Of a stretch of 64,000 nucleotides of DNA, positions 14,735 to 21,880 are shown in pieces; position 1 is the first letter of the stretch, and each line of letters begins with the position of its first letter. The stretch lies in assembly GCF_900169785.1 (NCBI RefSeq), contig NZ_FWER01000004.1, forward strand, positions 117,019 to 181,018, written 5' to 3'. The position numbers were made by a program, and so were the translations under genes. Under the pieces are notes generated by a model. It saw only the letters and a program-made list of their open reading frames with translations. It did not search any database and was not told the origin of the DNA. Source of the DNA: Rhizobium sullae. GTDB taxonomy: Bacteria > Pseudomonadota > Alphaproteobacteria > Rhizobiales > Rhizobiaceae.

Positions 14735-14755
14735 TAGGACAGCAACACTGTCCTA
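14735..14755. repeat. Perfect inverted repeat upstream of gltB, candidate operator
   Basis: TAGGACAG and CTGTCCTA form 8-base arms around a 5-base centre (CAACA). The centre lies about 80 bases upstream of the predicted gltB start site, a usual position for an activator. A second short palindrome (GGCC-TTTAC-GGCC on the minus strand) lies next to it, around 14718-14730. I cannot assign the binding protein. Confidence 0.4.
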
Positions 14756-15008
14756 ATTCATCAGTTCTATGCCAGAAACCTATGCGCTCCGCAAGAGCGC
14801 GCGATTAAAAAATCGTCAATTTTGGACGGAAGATTGCCGAATTAACAGGAATGACGAAATTAAATTACACATTGCCGCACTATTTTGTTTGTTGATTGCG
14901 GAGTTCAATTTTTGTGATGCATTGCGAGGCAGATGTTTGATCCCGTAAAGCTTTGGCGTAATGTCCCTGGCGAACTTGCCAACCCCACATTTTCCCCGAC
15001 GGTCCTTC

Positions 15009-16061
15009 ATGTTTTTTTCTTCCGACAACTGGGCTGGCGCCCATGAATCCATTGCCCAACGCCTGCTCGCCGAATCCGCCGGTTTCGCTTCCGCATACGG
15101 CACCAGCAATCTCGATAAAAAAGTCGAGGTGCGCTTTTGCGAAGTCTTCGAGCGCGAAGTCGCTGTCTTCTTTGTCGCGACGGGTACGGCTGCGAACTCC
15201 CTTTCTCTTGCGAGCGTCCAACGCCCCGGCGGCGTCACCTTCTGCCATTCGGAGGCCCATGTCATTGAGGATGAATGCGGCGCACCGGAATTTTTTTCAG
15301 GTTCCGCCCGCCTTGTCGCTGTGCCCGGAGAGTCCGGCAAGATCGATCCGGCAAAGCTTTCGGCAAAGATCGCAAGCTTCCCTGAGGATGACGTGCATCA
15401 CGGCCGCGCGAGTGCCGTCACTATTACCCAGGCCACCGAGATCGGTACCGTCTATTCGATGCCGGAAATCGGTGAGATTTCCGGCATCGCAAGGAAGCGC
15501 AACCTAGCTCTTCATATGGATGGCGCACGTTTTGCCAACGCACTCGTGGCGCTTGGCGCAACGCCTGCCGAAATGACCTGGAAACGCGGCGTGGACATGC
15601 TTTCCTTCGGCGGCACCAAGAACGGCTGCTGGTGCGCGGAGGCGATCGTCTTCTTCAATCCGGATCAGGCCAGAGAGATGCCCTTCATCCGCAAGCGTGC
15701 CGCGCAGCTCTTCTCCAAGTCGCGCTTCATCGCCGCCCAGTTCGACGCCTATTTCGAGAACGACCTCTGGCTCGATCTCGCCCGCCATGCGAACCGCATG
15801 GCGGACGGCCTTCGCGTAGGCATCGGCGCCAGCAATTCGGCCAGACTCGCATGGCCCACCGCCACGAACGAAGTCTTCGCCGTCGTCACGAAGGCGGCGG
15901 CGAAGATCGCCGAGGGAAGGGGTGCGAAGTTCTACGAGTGGCCGGTTCCAGCCGCAACCCCGGAGCTCGTCGGCGGCAACGAGACGTTGATCCGCCTCGT
16001 CACCAGCTTCGCCACGACGGAAGCCGATGTCGACGGCTTCCTGAAATGCCTGGCGGCGTAA
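15009..16061 (+). CDS. Low-specificity L-threonine aldolase-type PLP enzyme
   Basis: The 350-residue protein starts at ATG 15009 (MFFSSDNWAGAHESI). The fold-type I aldolase/beta-eliminating lyase features are FVATGTAANSLSLA, FCHSEAHVIEDECGAPEF, HMDGARFANALVAL and the PLP lysine K204 in SFGGTKNG. The length matches LtaE-type aldolases, which cleave threonine to glycine and acetaldehyde and also act on other beta-hydroxy amino acids. It is monocistronic here. Exact substrate preference cannot be read from the sequence. Confidence 0.88.
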   Translation: MFFSSDNWAGAHESIAQRLLAESAGFASAYGTSNLDKKVEVRFCEVFEREVAVFFVATGTAANSLSLASVQRPGGVTFCHSEAHVIEDECGAPEFFSGSARLVAVPGESGKIDPAKLSAKIASFPEDDVHHGRASAVTITQATEIGTVYSMPEIGEISGIARKRNLALHMDGARFANALVALGATPAEMTWKRGVDMLSFGGTKNGCWCAEAIVFFNPDQAREMPFIRKRAAQLFSKSRFIAAQFDAYFENDLWLDLARHANRMADGLRVGIGASNSARLAWPTATNEVFAVVTKAAAKIAEGRGAKFYEWPVPAATPELVGGNETLIRLVTSFATTEADVDGFLKCLAA

Positions 16062-16074
16062 AAGCCGATTACAT

Positions 16075-16203
16075 TTAGTTCTGATGGCCATAGACGGCGG
16101 ATTGCGGGGCACTTTGAGCCGCCTTTTCCGCTTCGTGCCCGATCACAAGGATCATCATTACACAGGCCACCAGCCCGGATACGAATAGTGCGCCATACAT
16201 CAT
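16075..16203 (-). CDS. 42-residue single-span membrane protein
   Basis: The ORF begins with two ATGs at 16203/16200, preceded by a good ribosome site (AAGGAAGGA, 7 bases away). It encodes one hydrophobic span (YGALFVSGLVACVMMILVIG, residues 3-22) and a short polar tail (HEAEKAAQSAPQSAVYGHQN). It fills the gap between the aldolase and the BA14K gene and runs toward the aldolase. The ribosome site and the clean membrane span suggest a real gene. Function is unknown. Confidence 0.5.
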   Translation of the reverse strand: MMYGALFVSGLVACVMMILVIGHEAEKAAQSAPQSAVYGHQN

Positions 16204-16362
16204 CGGTCCGTCCTTCCTTGCCCCGAGCGACGACCGTTACCTGCTCCCAAACTAGGAGTCGGAATCTCACCAAACAGCTAAGCGAAAGGGTTGAGAGGGG
16301 CTTAAAACGGCAAGCAGCCGGTTAACCTTTGCGGGCGAAATGCTGCAAATCTTCCATCGACT

Positions 16363-16387
16363 GGAACTTTAAGGAGGTTTTCTCGTT
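16363..16387 (+). promoter_or_regulatory. EcfG/RpoE2-type general stress promoter
   Basis: GGAAC at 16363-16367 is followed after exactly 16 bases by CGTT at 16384-16387. This matches the consensus of the alphaproteobacterial general stress sigma factor (GGAAC-N16/17-cgTT). It lies 22 bases upstream of the BA14K start codon, which implies a very short leader. Confidence 0.65.
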
Positions 16388-16409
16388 TATCAGCGAAAGG
16401 TGAAGAGCC

Positions 16410-16928
16410 ATGAAAAAGTTTGCAGTCGCGCTCATGTCACTTGTGACGGCTTTTGCCGGTATTCCACCTGCCGAAGCATTTCCGGTTGTCAATTTCGAAA
16501 AACCGAAGGTGGTTTCGAACATAGAGCAGATTCAAGACCGCCGCGTGATCATCCGCCGGTGGACTGGACGCTATTATCCGGGTCGTACCCGCTATAGGAA
16601 TTACGGCAGCTATCGCTACGGAAATTATGGTGGCTATCGCTATCGAAATTATGGTGGCTATCGATATCGGAACTATGACGACTATTACGGCCGCCGCTAC
16701 TACCGCCGGCATCGTAATAACGACGCCGCGGCCATTATTGGCGGATTGGCACTCGGTGCGATCATCGGCGGTGCTTTGGCTCAGCCACGTTACTATGCTC
16801 CGGCGCGCTACTATGGCGGCAACGCCCATACCCGCTGGTGCTATAATCAATACCGCTCCTACAGGGCCTGGGACAATACTTTCCAGCCGTACTATGGCCC
16901 GCGCCGGCAGTGCGTTTCGCCTTATTGA
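16410..16928 (+). CDS. BA14K family secreted protein
   Basis: The 172-residue protein has a signal peptide (residues 1-23, ending PPAEA). A Tyr/Arg/Gly-rich repeat region covers about 50-95, and a hydrophobic glycine-rich segment ([17 protein letters not shown]) lies at about 108-124. The C-terminal BA14K motif has [19 protein letters not shown] and RRQCVSPY, with two conserved cysteines. The family was named for a Brucella immunoreactive lectin-like protein and is abundant in Rhizobiales. It is probably periplasmic or surface-exposed. A GGAAC-N16-CGTT promoter upstream predicts general stress control. Confidence 0.85.
   Translation: MKKFAVALMSLVTAFAGIPPAEAFPVVNFEKPKVVSNIEQIQDRRVIIRRWTGRYYPGRTRYRNYGSYRYGNYGGYRYRNYGGYRYRNYDDYYGRRYYRRHRNNDAAAIIGGLALGAIIGGALAQPRYYAPARYYGGNAHTRWCYNQYRSYRAWDNTFQPYYGPRRQCVSPY
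16590..16685 (+). repeat. Four tandem 24-base coding repeats in the BA14K gene
   Basis: The units begin at 16590, 16614, 16638 and 16662 and encode [24 protein letters not shown] and RYRNYDDY. The middle two differ at very few bases, so copy number could vary by slippage or recombination without breaking the frame. Confidence 0.75.
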
Positions 16929-16941
16929 TCGGCGAGCAACC

Positions 16942-16972
16942 GAAACCCGCCACCAAGCGGGTTTCTATTTCT
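16942..16972. terminator. Bidirectional terminator between BA14K and LysR genes
   Basis: GAAACCCGC and GCGGGTTTC form a perfect 9-bp stem with a 6-base loop (CACCAA), followed by TATTTCTAT on the plus strand. It sits between two convergent genes. Confidence 0.65.
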
Positions 16973-17828
16973 ATGCGGCTGATCGCAGGCCCCGCACCTT
17001 CCCAAGAATATCCTCCGAAAGCGCCGACACCAGCGCCTGATCGGCCCCTTTGCGCGGCACCAGCACGAATTCCACATCCTCCAGCAGCGGCAGCCTTGCC
17101 GCACCAATCTCTTTCAATCCGGAGGGAGCCATGCTGCGCGGCTGCACCAGCACGCCCATTCCAGCCCGCGCCGCGGCTGTCAAGCCACTGAGGCTGCCGC
17201 AGGTGCAGACGATCCGCCAAGGCACCTGCATCCGGCTGAGGGCCTCGAGCGCAATGGTCCGTGTCACGCTCGGCGGCGGGAAGGCAATCAGCGGCAGCGG
17301 TCCCTGCGCAAGCACATGGTCCGGATCGCGCGCCAGCCAGACTAGCGGCTCGCGATAGACAAGCCTGCCGCGGGCATCGCCGAGCCGGCGCTTGGCGAGC
17401 ACCAGATCGATCTCGCCATTGTCCTGCATCTCGTAGAGCGCTCCAGAGAGCGCTACGGTCAATTCCAGATCAACCGACGGATGCGACCGCACGAAATCCT
17501 CCAAGACGGCCGGAAGCTGGCTTGTCACGAAATCTTCCGAGACACCGAGGCGGAGCTGGCCACGCAGGCTGTTGTCCTTGAAAAGCGATTGAACCTGACC
17601 CTCGATCGAAAGCATCATGCGCGCATGCGAAAGCAGCGCTTCCCCATCTCCGGTGAGTACGACCTTGTGGGTATCGCGAGCCAGGAGTTTTCGCCCGAGG
17701 GAAGTCTCCAGCCGCTGGATATGCTGGCTGACGGTCGATTGCCCAAGGCCCAGCCGCTCGGCCGCGAGCGTGAAACTGCCCATCTGCTCGACGGCAACAA
17801 AACTGCGCAATTGCGTCAAATCAAGCAC
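16971..17828 (-). CDS. LysR-family transcriptional regulator
   Basis: The 285-residue protein starts at GTG 17828. The N-terminal winged helix-turn-helix (LTQLRSFVAVEQMGSFTLAAERLGLGQSTVSQHIQRLE) lies at residues 3-60. The periplasmic-binding-type effector domain covers about 85-280. It diverges from the SBF-type transporter gene with 94 bases between the starts, the usual arrangement in which a LysR regulator controls its neighbour. The effector is unknown, presumably a substrate of that transporter. Confidence 0.9.
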   Translation of the reverse strand: MLDLTQLRSFVAVEQMGSFTLAAERLGLGQSTVSQHIQRLETSLGRKLLARDTHKVVLTGDGEALLSHARMMLSIEGQVQSLFKDNSLRGQLRLGVSEDFVTSQLPAVLEDFVRSHPSVDLELTVALSGALYEMQDNGEIDLVLAKRRLGDARGRLVYREPLVWLARDPDHVLAQGPLPLIAFPPPSVTRTIALEALSRMQVPWRIVCTCGSLSGLTAAARAGMGVLVQPRSMAPSGLKEIGAARLPLLEDVEFVLVPRKGADQALVSALSEDILGKVRGLRSAA

Positions 17829-17922
17829 GGAAATCCAAGTTCGCGATAACTGTTATTCCTTGCATCCTGAATCATAATTAGCGACAAAGCAACGAGCTTC
17901 TGAAAAATGCCGAGAGAGCATC

Positions 17923-18927
17923 ATGCGCCGCTTCTTGCCCGATACCTTCACGATCCTGCTCGTCTTTACTGTCATTCTTGCCTCGCTGCTTCCGGCAAGC
18001 GGCATTTTCGCGGGTTATTTTGGCGTCGCCACTAATCTTGCCATCGCTCTGCTCTTCTTCCTGCATGGCGCACGGCTCTCCAGTGACGTCGTCATTGCGG
18101 GCCTCTTGCACTGGCGGCTGCACCTCGTCATTCTGTTGACAACCTTCGCCATCTTCCCGCTGCTCGGCATGGGGCTTGGCCTGATCCCGGATTCGATCCT
18201 GCCGCGGCCGCTTTATCTCGGCATTCTTTTCCTGTGCGTCCTGCCGTCCACGGTGCAGTCTTCGATTGCCTTCACCTCGATGGCAGCTGGCAATGTGCCG
18301 GCGGCCATCTGCTCGGCCTCTGCTTCCAACATCTTCGGCATGTTCCTGACGCCGCTGCTCGTCGGCTTGCTCTTTTCCGTTGGTGGCCATGGCGGCTTTT
18401 CCTGGGATGCGCTGGAGCAGATCCTGCTGCAACTGCTTGCGCCCTTCGTGGCCGGCCAGATCCTGCAGCCTTGGATCGGCAACTGGGTCCGCGCGAAGAA
18501 AAAGGTCCTGATGCCGGTGGATCGCGGTTCGATCCTGATGGTCGTCTATCTCGCTTTCAGCACCGCGGTCGTGGAGGGACTGTGGCACACCTTCTCAGTA
18601 AGAGACATCGCCGTCGTCGTCGTGCTCGACATGCTGCTGCTTGCGATCGTCCTGATGCTCACCATGCACGGCAGCCGCTTTCTCGGCTTCAACAAGGCCG
18701 ACGAGATCACCATCACTTTCTGCGGCTCAAAGAAGAGTTTGGCAAGCGGCGTGCCGATGGCAAGCGTCATCTTCGCCGGCCAGTCGATCGGCGCAATCGT
18801 CCTGCCGCTGATGCTCTTCCATCAGATTCAGTTGATGGTCTGCGCCGTGATCGCGCAGAAATATGCCGCAGCGGCCGCGCACCGGATAACGGAAGAGGAA
18901 GCCGAGGAGGCTGCAAGCCCGGCCTGA
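17923..18927 (+). CDS. Bile acid:sodium symporter (SBF-like) family transporter
   Basis: The 334-residue protein has about nine or ten hydrophobic segments. The opening MRRFLPDTFTILLVF is typical of the SBF-like (YfeH/P7C3-type) family, as are LFFLHGARLSSDVV, FLCVLPSTVQSSIAFTSMAAGN and FCGSKKSLASGVPMASVIF. The start is supported by GAGAG 4 bases before the ATG. It sits in the inner membrane; the substrate is an organic anion not identifiable from sequence. The divergent LysR gene is its probable regulator. Confidence 0.85.
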   Translation: MRRFLPDTFTILLVFTVILASLLPASGIFAGYFGVATNLAIALLFFLHGARLSSDVVIAGLLHWRLHLVILLTTFAIFPLLGMGLGLIPDSILPRPLYLGILFLCVLPSTVQSSIAFTSMAAGNVPAAICSASASNIFGMFLTPLLVGLLFSVGGHGGFSWDALEQILLQLLAPFVAGQILQPWIGNWVRAKKKVLMPVDRGSILMVVYLAFSTAVVEGLWHTFSVRDIAVVVVLDMLLLAIVLMLTMHGSRFLGFNKADEITITFCGSKKSLASGVPMASVIFAGQSIGAIVLPLMLFHQIQLMVCAVIAQKYAAAAAHRITEEEAEEAASPA

Positions 18928-18940
18928 TCCGCAGGTAACA

Positions 18941-18976
18941 AAAAAGCGGCGCCCCAACGGAGCGCCGCCTGCCTTT
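18941..18976. terminator. Bidirectional terminator between transporter and hsp20
   Basis: GCGGCGC (18946-18952) and GCGCCGC (18962-18968) form a GC-rich stem. It is flanked by a run of As on the left, which gives a U-tract for the minus strand, and by CCTTTT on the right. It separates two convergent genes. Confidence 0.6.
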
Positions 18977-18997
18977 TCCTATCCTGGGAGGGATTGG

Positions 18998-19465
18998 TTA
19001 GTTGGCGACGTGGGCCTCGATAGCCTTCGGCGCGCTTACCGGCTCTGCGGCAATCGCGATCTTGCGCGGCTTCATGGTTTCCGGGATGCTGCGAAGAAGG
19101 TCGATATGGAGCAGGCCGTTCTTCAGCGAAGCAGCGGTTACCTCGACATGGTCGGCAAGTTGGAAGCGGCGCTCGAAGGCGCGCTTGGCGATGCCGCGAT
19201 AGAGGAACTCGCTGCCCTCCGCATTCTCTTCGCTCTTTCCGCCCTTGACGGTCAGCGTGTGAGCTTGAGCCTCGATGGAGATTTCGCTTTCATCGAAACC
19301 GGCAACCGCCATGGTGATGCGGTAGGTGTTTTCACCGGTTCGCTCGATATTGTAGGGCGGATAGGTATTGCCCTGATCCGGCTGAGACAAGCTATCAAGC
19401 ATGGTGAAGAGACGGTCGAAACCGACGGTCGAGCGATAGAGTGGGGAAAAGTCGACGTGACGCAT
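18998..19465 (-). CDS. Small heat shock protein, Hsp20/IbpA family
   Basis: The 155-residue protein has the rhizobial class A sHSP opening MRHVDFSPLYRSTVGFDRLF. The alpha-crystallin domain lies at about residues 35-130 (YRITMAVAGFDESEISIEAQ, FLYRGIAKRAFERRFQLADHVEV, LLHIDLLRSIPE), with a short tail. It is an ATP-independent holdase that binds unfolding proteins in the cytoplasm. A ROSE-like leader and an RpoH-like promoter lie directly upstream, so expression should be heat-controlled in both transcription and translation. Confidence 0.93.
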   Translation of the reverse strand: MRHVDFSPLYRSTVGFDRLFTMLDSLSQPDQGNTYPPYNIERTGENTYRITMAVAGFDESEISIEAQAHTLTVKGGKSEENAEGSEFLYRGIAKRAFERRFQLADHVEVTAASLKNGLLHIDLLRSIPETMKPRKIAIAAEPVSAPKAIEAHVAN

Positions 19466-19563
19466 GATGTCCTCCTAAGGAAGCGACGTGTTGCGATAGA
19501 TGCCCCTGAAACCCCATATTCGGCAGCTTCGGGACGGTTCAGCGGACCCCTTTTGGCACCCGC
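19466..19563 (-). promoter_or_regulatory. ROSE-type RNA thermometer in the hsp20 leader
   Basis: The leader of about 98 bases ends with TCGCT (the UYGCU motif of ROSE elements, complement of 19482-19486), then TCCTTAGGAGGA, in which the ribosome site AGGAGG is folded against TCC. In ROSE elements this 3' hairpin melts on heating and frees the ribosome site. Further GC-rich inverted segments lie upstream in the leader. The assignment rests on motif and position; no folding was computed. Confidence 0.7.
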
Positions 19564-19570
19564 AGAATTG

Positions 19571-19599
19571 AGATGGTGATCGACTTTCCGCAGTTCAAG
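19571..19599 (-). promoter_or_regulatory. Candidate RpoH (sigma32) promoter of hsp20
   Basis: On the minus strand CTTGAA is followed after 17 bases by CCATCT, resembling the heat shock sigma consensus (CTTGAA ... CCATNT). The predicted start near 19563 gives a leader of the right length for a ROSE element. Confidence 0.5.
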
Positions 19600-19868
19600 A
19601 CCCCGTTTGAAGCCAGGTGAACAGGGCATGAACGCGCGGTTCGGCATGCGTTCAGCCGCACTTCTGTAAACATTGTATCGTCGGGTAATCAAACTGGCCC
19701 GATGGCTGAAGTGCATCGTCCCTTCTTCTTCAGTCCGATTTGCGACCGGCGCCGGGCATCCCCTCAGATCGCCCCGCCGGTCTCTTTTTCTTGCTCCAGC
19801 TTAAGAGTTGATTTTCCGTCTCCGTGCATTATCCCCTACATTCAAGGCGGCATCGAAAGCAGCGGCTT

Positions 19869-20843
19869 ATGGACAGCATCCTCATCTCCACACCTGACAA
19901 TCCGGTTCCGGAAAGCCGCACAGAGGGCTATTTCGAGACGCATGACGGCTGGAAGCTGCGCTATGCGGTATTCCGGTCCGATACCTCCGTTGCGAAAGGC
20001 ACGGTCGTCATTCTCCAGGGGCGCAATGAATATATCGAGAAATATTTCGAGACGATCCGCGATCTGACGGCAAAGGGCCTCTGGGTTGCGATCTTCGATC
20101 TTCGCGGTCAGGGCGGTTCGCCACGGCTCATCAAGAAGCGGCAGCATGGCCATGTGCGCCGCTTTTCCGACTATGAACGGGACCTCGACACCTTTTTGGA
20201 GAAGGTGGTGCTGCCCGACACCCGCCTGCCATTCTACCTGCTCGGCCATTCGACCGGCGGCCTGATTGCGCTTTCGGCAGCACCCTATCTGACGACGCGC
20301 ATCGAACGCATCGTGCTTTCCGCGCCCTTCATCGGCCTGATCGGCCAGGCGGCGTCAGCCTCGACCATCCGCCGCCTCGCCGCCACGGCTTGTGCGCTCG
20401 GACTCGGCTCGATGCCACTAAGCCGCAATCTCCGGGAACTGCCTTTCCAGGACAATCCGCTGACATCGGACGAAGTGCGTTTCGAACGGAACGTCGCGAT
20501 GATGAAGGAGCACCCGGAACTGACACTCGGCCCGCCCACAGCACGCTGGCTGCACGAATCCTTTAGGGCGATAGACAGGGTTCTAATGCCGAGCCATCTC
20601 TTTTCGATCACCATCCCAACGATCGTCATTGCCCCGACCCGCGACGGCGTCGTGCCTTATATCGCGCAGGAACGGCTCTCCCGCTATTTCCGTGCCGGCC
20701 AGCTCGTGCCGATCAACGGCGCGCGGCATGAGATTTTTCAGGAGCGCGATGCCTATCGCGCCGCAGCACTCGCAGCGTTCCATGCGTTTATCCCCGGTAG
20801 CGACGCCGAGGCCAGGGAAGAGGTCGAGGGGATCGGTGTCTGA
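19869..20843 (+). CDS. Alpha/beta hydrolase, lysophospholipase-like
   Basis: The 324-residue protein starts at ATG 19869 (MDSILISTPDNPVPE); an upstream in-frame GTG at 19824 is less likely. It has the serine hydrolase_4 (PldB/monoglyceride lipase) pattern: VVILQGRNEYIEKY (oxyanion region), FDLRGQGGSPR, the nucleophile elbow LGHSTGGL near residue 130, and a late His in INGARHEIFQE. It probably hydrolyses a monoacyl lipid in the cytoplasm or at the membrane. It converges on hisN with a 12-base gap. Confidence 0.85.
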   Translation: MDSILISTPDNPVPESRTEGYFETHDGWKLRYAVFRSDTSVAKGTVVILQGRNEYIEKYFETIRDLTAKGLWVAIFDLRGQGGSPRLIKKRQHGHVRRFSDYERDLDTFLEKVVLPDTRLPFYLLGHSTGGLIALSAAPYLTTRIERIVLSAPFIGLIGQAASASTIRRLAATACALGLGSMPLSRNLRELPFQDNPLTSDEVRFERNVAMMKEHPELTLGPPTARWLHESFRAIDRVLMPSHLFSITIPTIVIAPTRDGVVPYIAQERLSRYFRAGQLVPINGARHEIFQERDAYRAAALAAFHAFIPGSDAEAREEVEGIGV

Positions 20844-20855
20844 GCGGACGGTAGC

Positions 20856-21629
20856 TTAGCGCTGCAGGATCGCAAGTGCCTGGTCGTAAACAGCACGGCT
20901 GCCGGCAGCGATGATCGAGCCACCGTTTTCCGGCCGCCCGCCCTCCCAAGTCGTGATGATGCCGCCGGCATTTTCGATCACCGGAATGATCCCGCCGACA
21001 TCGTAGGGCTTGAGGCCGTTTTCGATCACCAGATCGACATGGCCAGCCGCCAGCAGTGCATAGGCATAGCAATCGGTTCCGTAGCGGAAAAGCCGGACCT
21101 GGCTTTCGATCTCACGATATTTCTCCATTTCGAAGCCGGTGAAGAGATGCGGCGAAGTGGTGAAGAGGATCGCCTTCGAAAGCATGCCGCAATCGCGTGT
21201 CTTCAAACGCCGTTCGCCCTCCGGCCCGGAATAGATCGAGCCGTTCTGATCCGCGAAATAGCGCTCACCAGTGAAGGGTTGCTCGATCATACCCATGATC
21301 GCCCGGCCGTTCTTCTGCAGCCCGATCAGCGTTCCCCAGACCGGCACGCCGGAAATGAAGGCCCGCGTGCCGTCGATCGGGTCGATGACCCAGACATAAT
21401 CGCGATCTAGCCCGACGTTGCCATGTTCCTCGCCGAGAATGCCATGATCAGGAAAACGCTCTTCAATCAGCTTGCGGATTGCAGCTTCCGCTGCCTGATC
21501 GCCCTCGGTAACGGGATCGAAACCGCTCGAAAGCTTGTTTGTGACATCGAGGCCGGACCGGAATCGCGGCAACGTTTCAGCCTTGGCGGCTTCCGCCAGG
21601 CGATTGAAGAACGAGCGGTCAGGGAGCAT
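20856..21629 (-). CDS. hisN: Inositol monophosphatase family phosphatase (HisN-type histidinol-phosphatase)
   Basis: From ATG 21629 the protein has 257 residues; the longer frame to 21755 has no ribosome site. It carries the Li-sensitive phosphatase motifs: DPVTEGDQAAE, GEEHGN, the metal-binding WVIDPIDGTRAFISGVP near residue 80, and the C-terminal AYALLAAGHVDLVIENGLKPYDVGGIIPVIENAGG. Conservation of GTRAFISG is typical of the HisN branch, which dephosphorylates histidinol-phosphate, rather than the SuhB branch. An MmgR/suhB-type sRNA lies just upstream on the opposite strand. Confidence 0.8.
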   Translation of the reverse strand: MLPDRSFFNRLAEAAKAETLPRFRSGLDVTNKLSSGFDPVTEGDQAAEAAIRKLIEERFPDHGILGEEHGNVGLDRDYVWVIDPIDGTRAFISGVPVWGTLIGLQKNGRAIMGMIEQPFTGERYFADQNGSIYSGPEGERRLKTRDCGMLSKAILFTTSPHLFTGFEMEKYREIESQVRLFRYGTDCYAYALLAAGHVDLVIENGLKPYDVGGIIPVIENAGGIITTWEGGRPENGGSIIAAGSRAVYDQALAILQR

Positions 21630-21781
21630 GGGCGATCCGTTTTTCTGGGCCGTGTGGCCCGCATTTCTTAGCGGAATTGCGCTCGAATGCAAACGTTTCA
21701 GGCATTTTCTCGATAGCTGCCTAAAGATTTTGCATCGCAAAATAATGATTGACATTTGTGCAGCGCAGCAGTAGCGTCTTC

Positions 21782-21862
21782 ATACAGTCTTCTGACTGTA
21801 AATACCCTCCTTGGGTGTTTCCTCCCTAGACTTAGCCGCGCTGAACAGCGCGGTTCTTTTTT
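21782..21862 (+). ncRNA. mmgR: MmgR/suhB-family small RNA
   Basis: TTGACA at 21749-21754 and TAGCGT at 21772-21777 (17-base spacing) predict a start near 21782. A 7-bp hairpin TACAGTC-TTCT-GACTGTA follows. A single-stranded region holds two anti-ribosome-site motifs (CCCTCCTTGGG and TTTCCTCCC). A perfect terminator stem comes last (CCGCGCTG-AA-CAGCGCGG, 21836-21853), then TTCTTTTTT. The layout and a length of about 80 bases match the MmgR/suhB sRNA family of Rhizobiales (named for proximity to a suhB-like phosphatase, as here). In Sinorhizobium MmgR limits polyhydroxybutyrate accumulation. Confidence 0.8.
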
Positions 21863-21880
21863 GAGCGACTGTCTGGGAGC

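Larger units (their letters stand above)
14486..15008 (+). other. Divergent gltB / threonine aldolase intergenic region
   Basis: These 523 bases hold no convincing gene; the ORFs in it lack ribosome sites and family features. The gltB side contains a candidate sigma70 promoter (14672-14700) and a perfect palindrome (14735-14755), listed separately. The half nearest the aldolase (about 14800-14950) is clearly AT-richer than its surroundings, consistent with a promoter region for the rightward gene, but no -35/-10 pair stands out. Confidence 0.5.

Noticed and set aside
16322..16522. 66-codon minus-strand ORF overlapping the BA14K start and promoter
   Set aside because: It overlaps the signal peptide of a well-supported gene and its stress promoter, and has no ribosome site.
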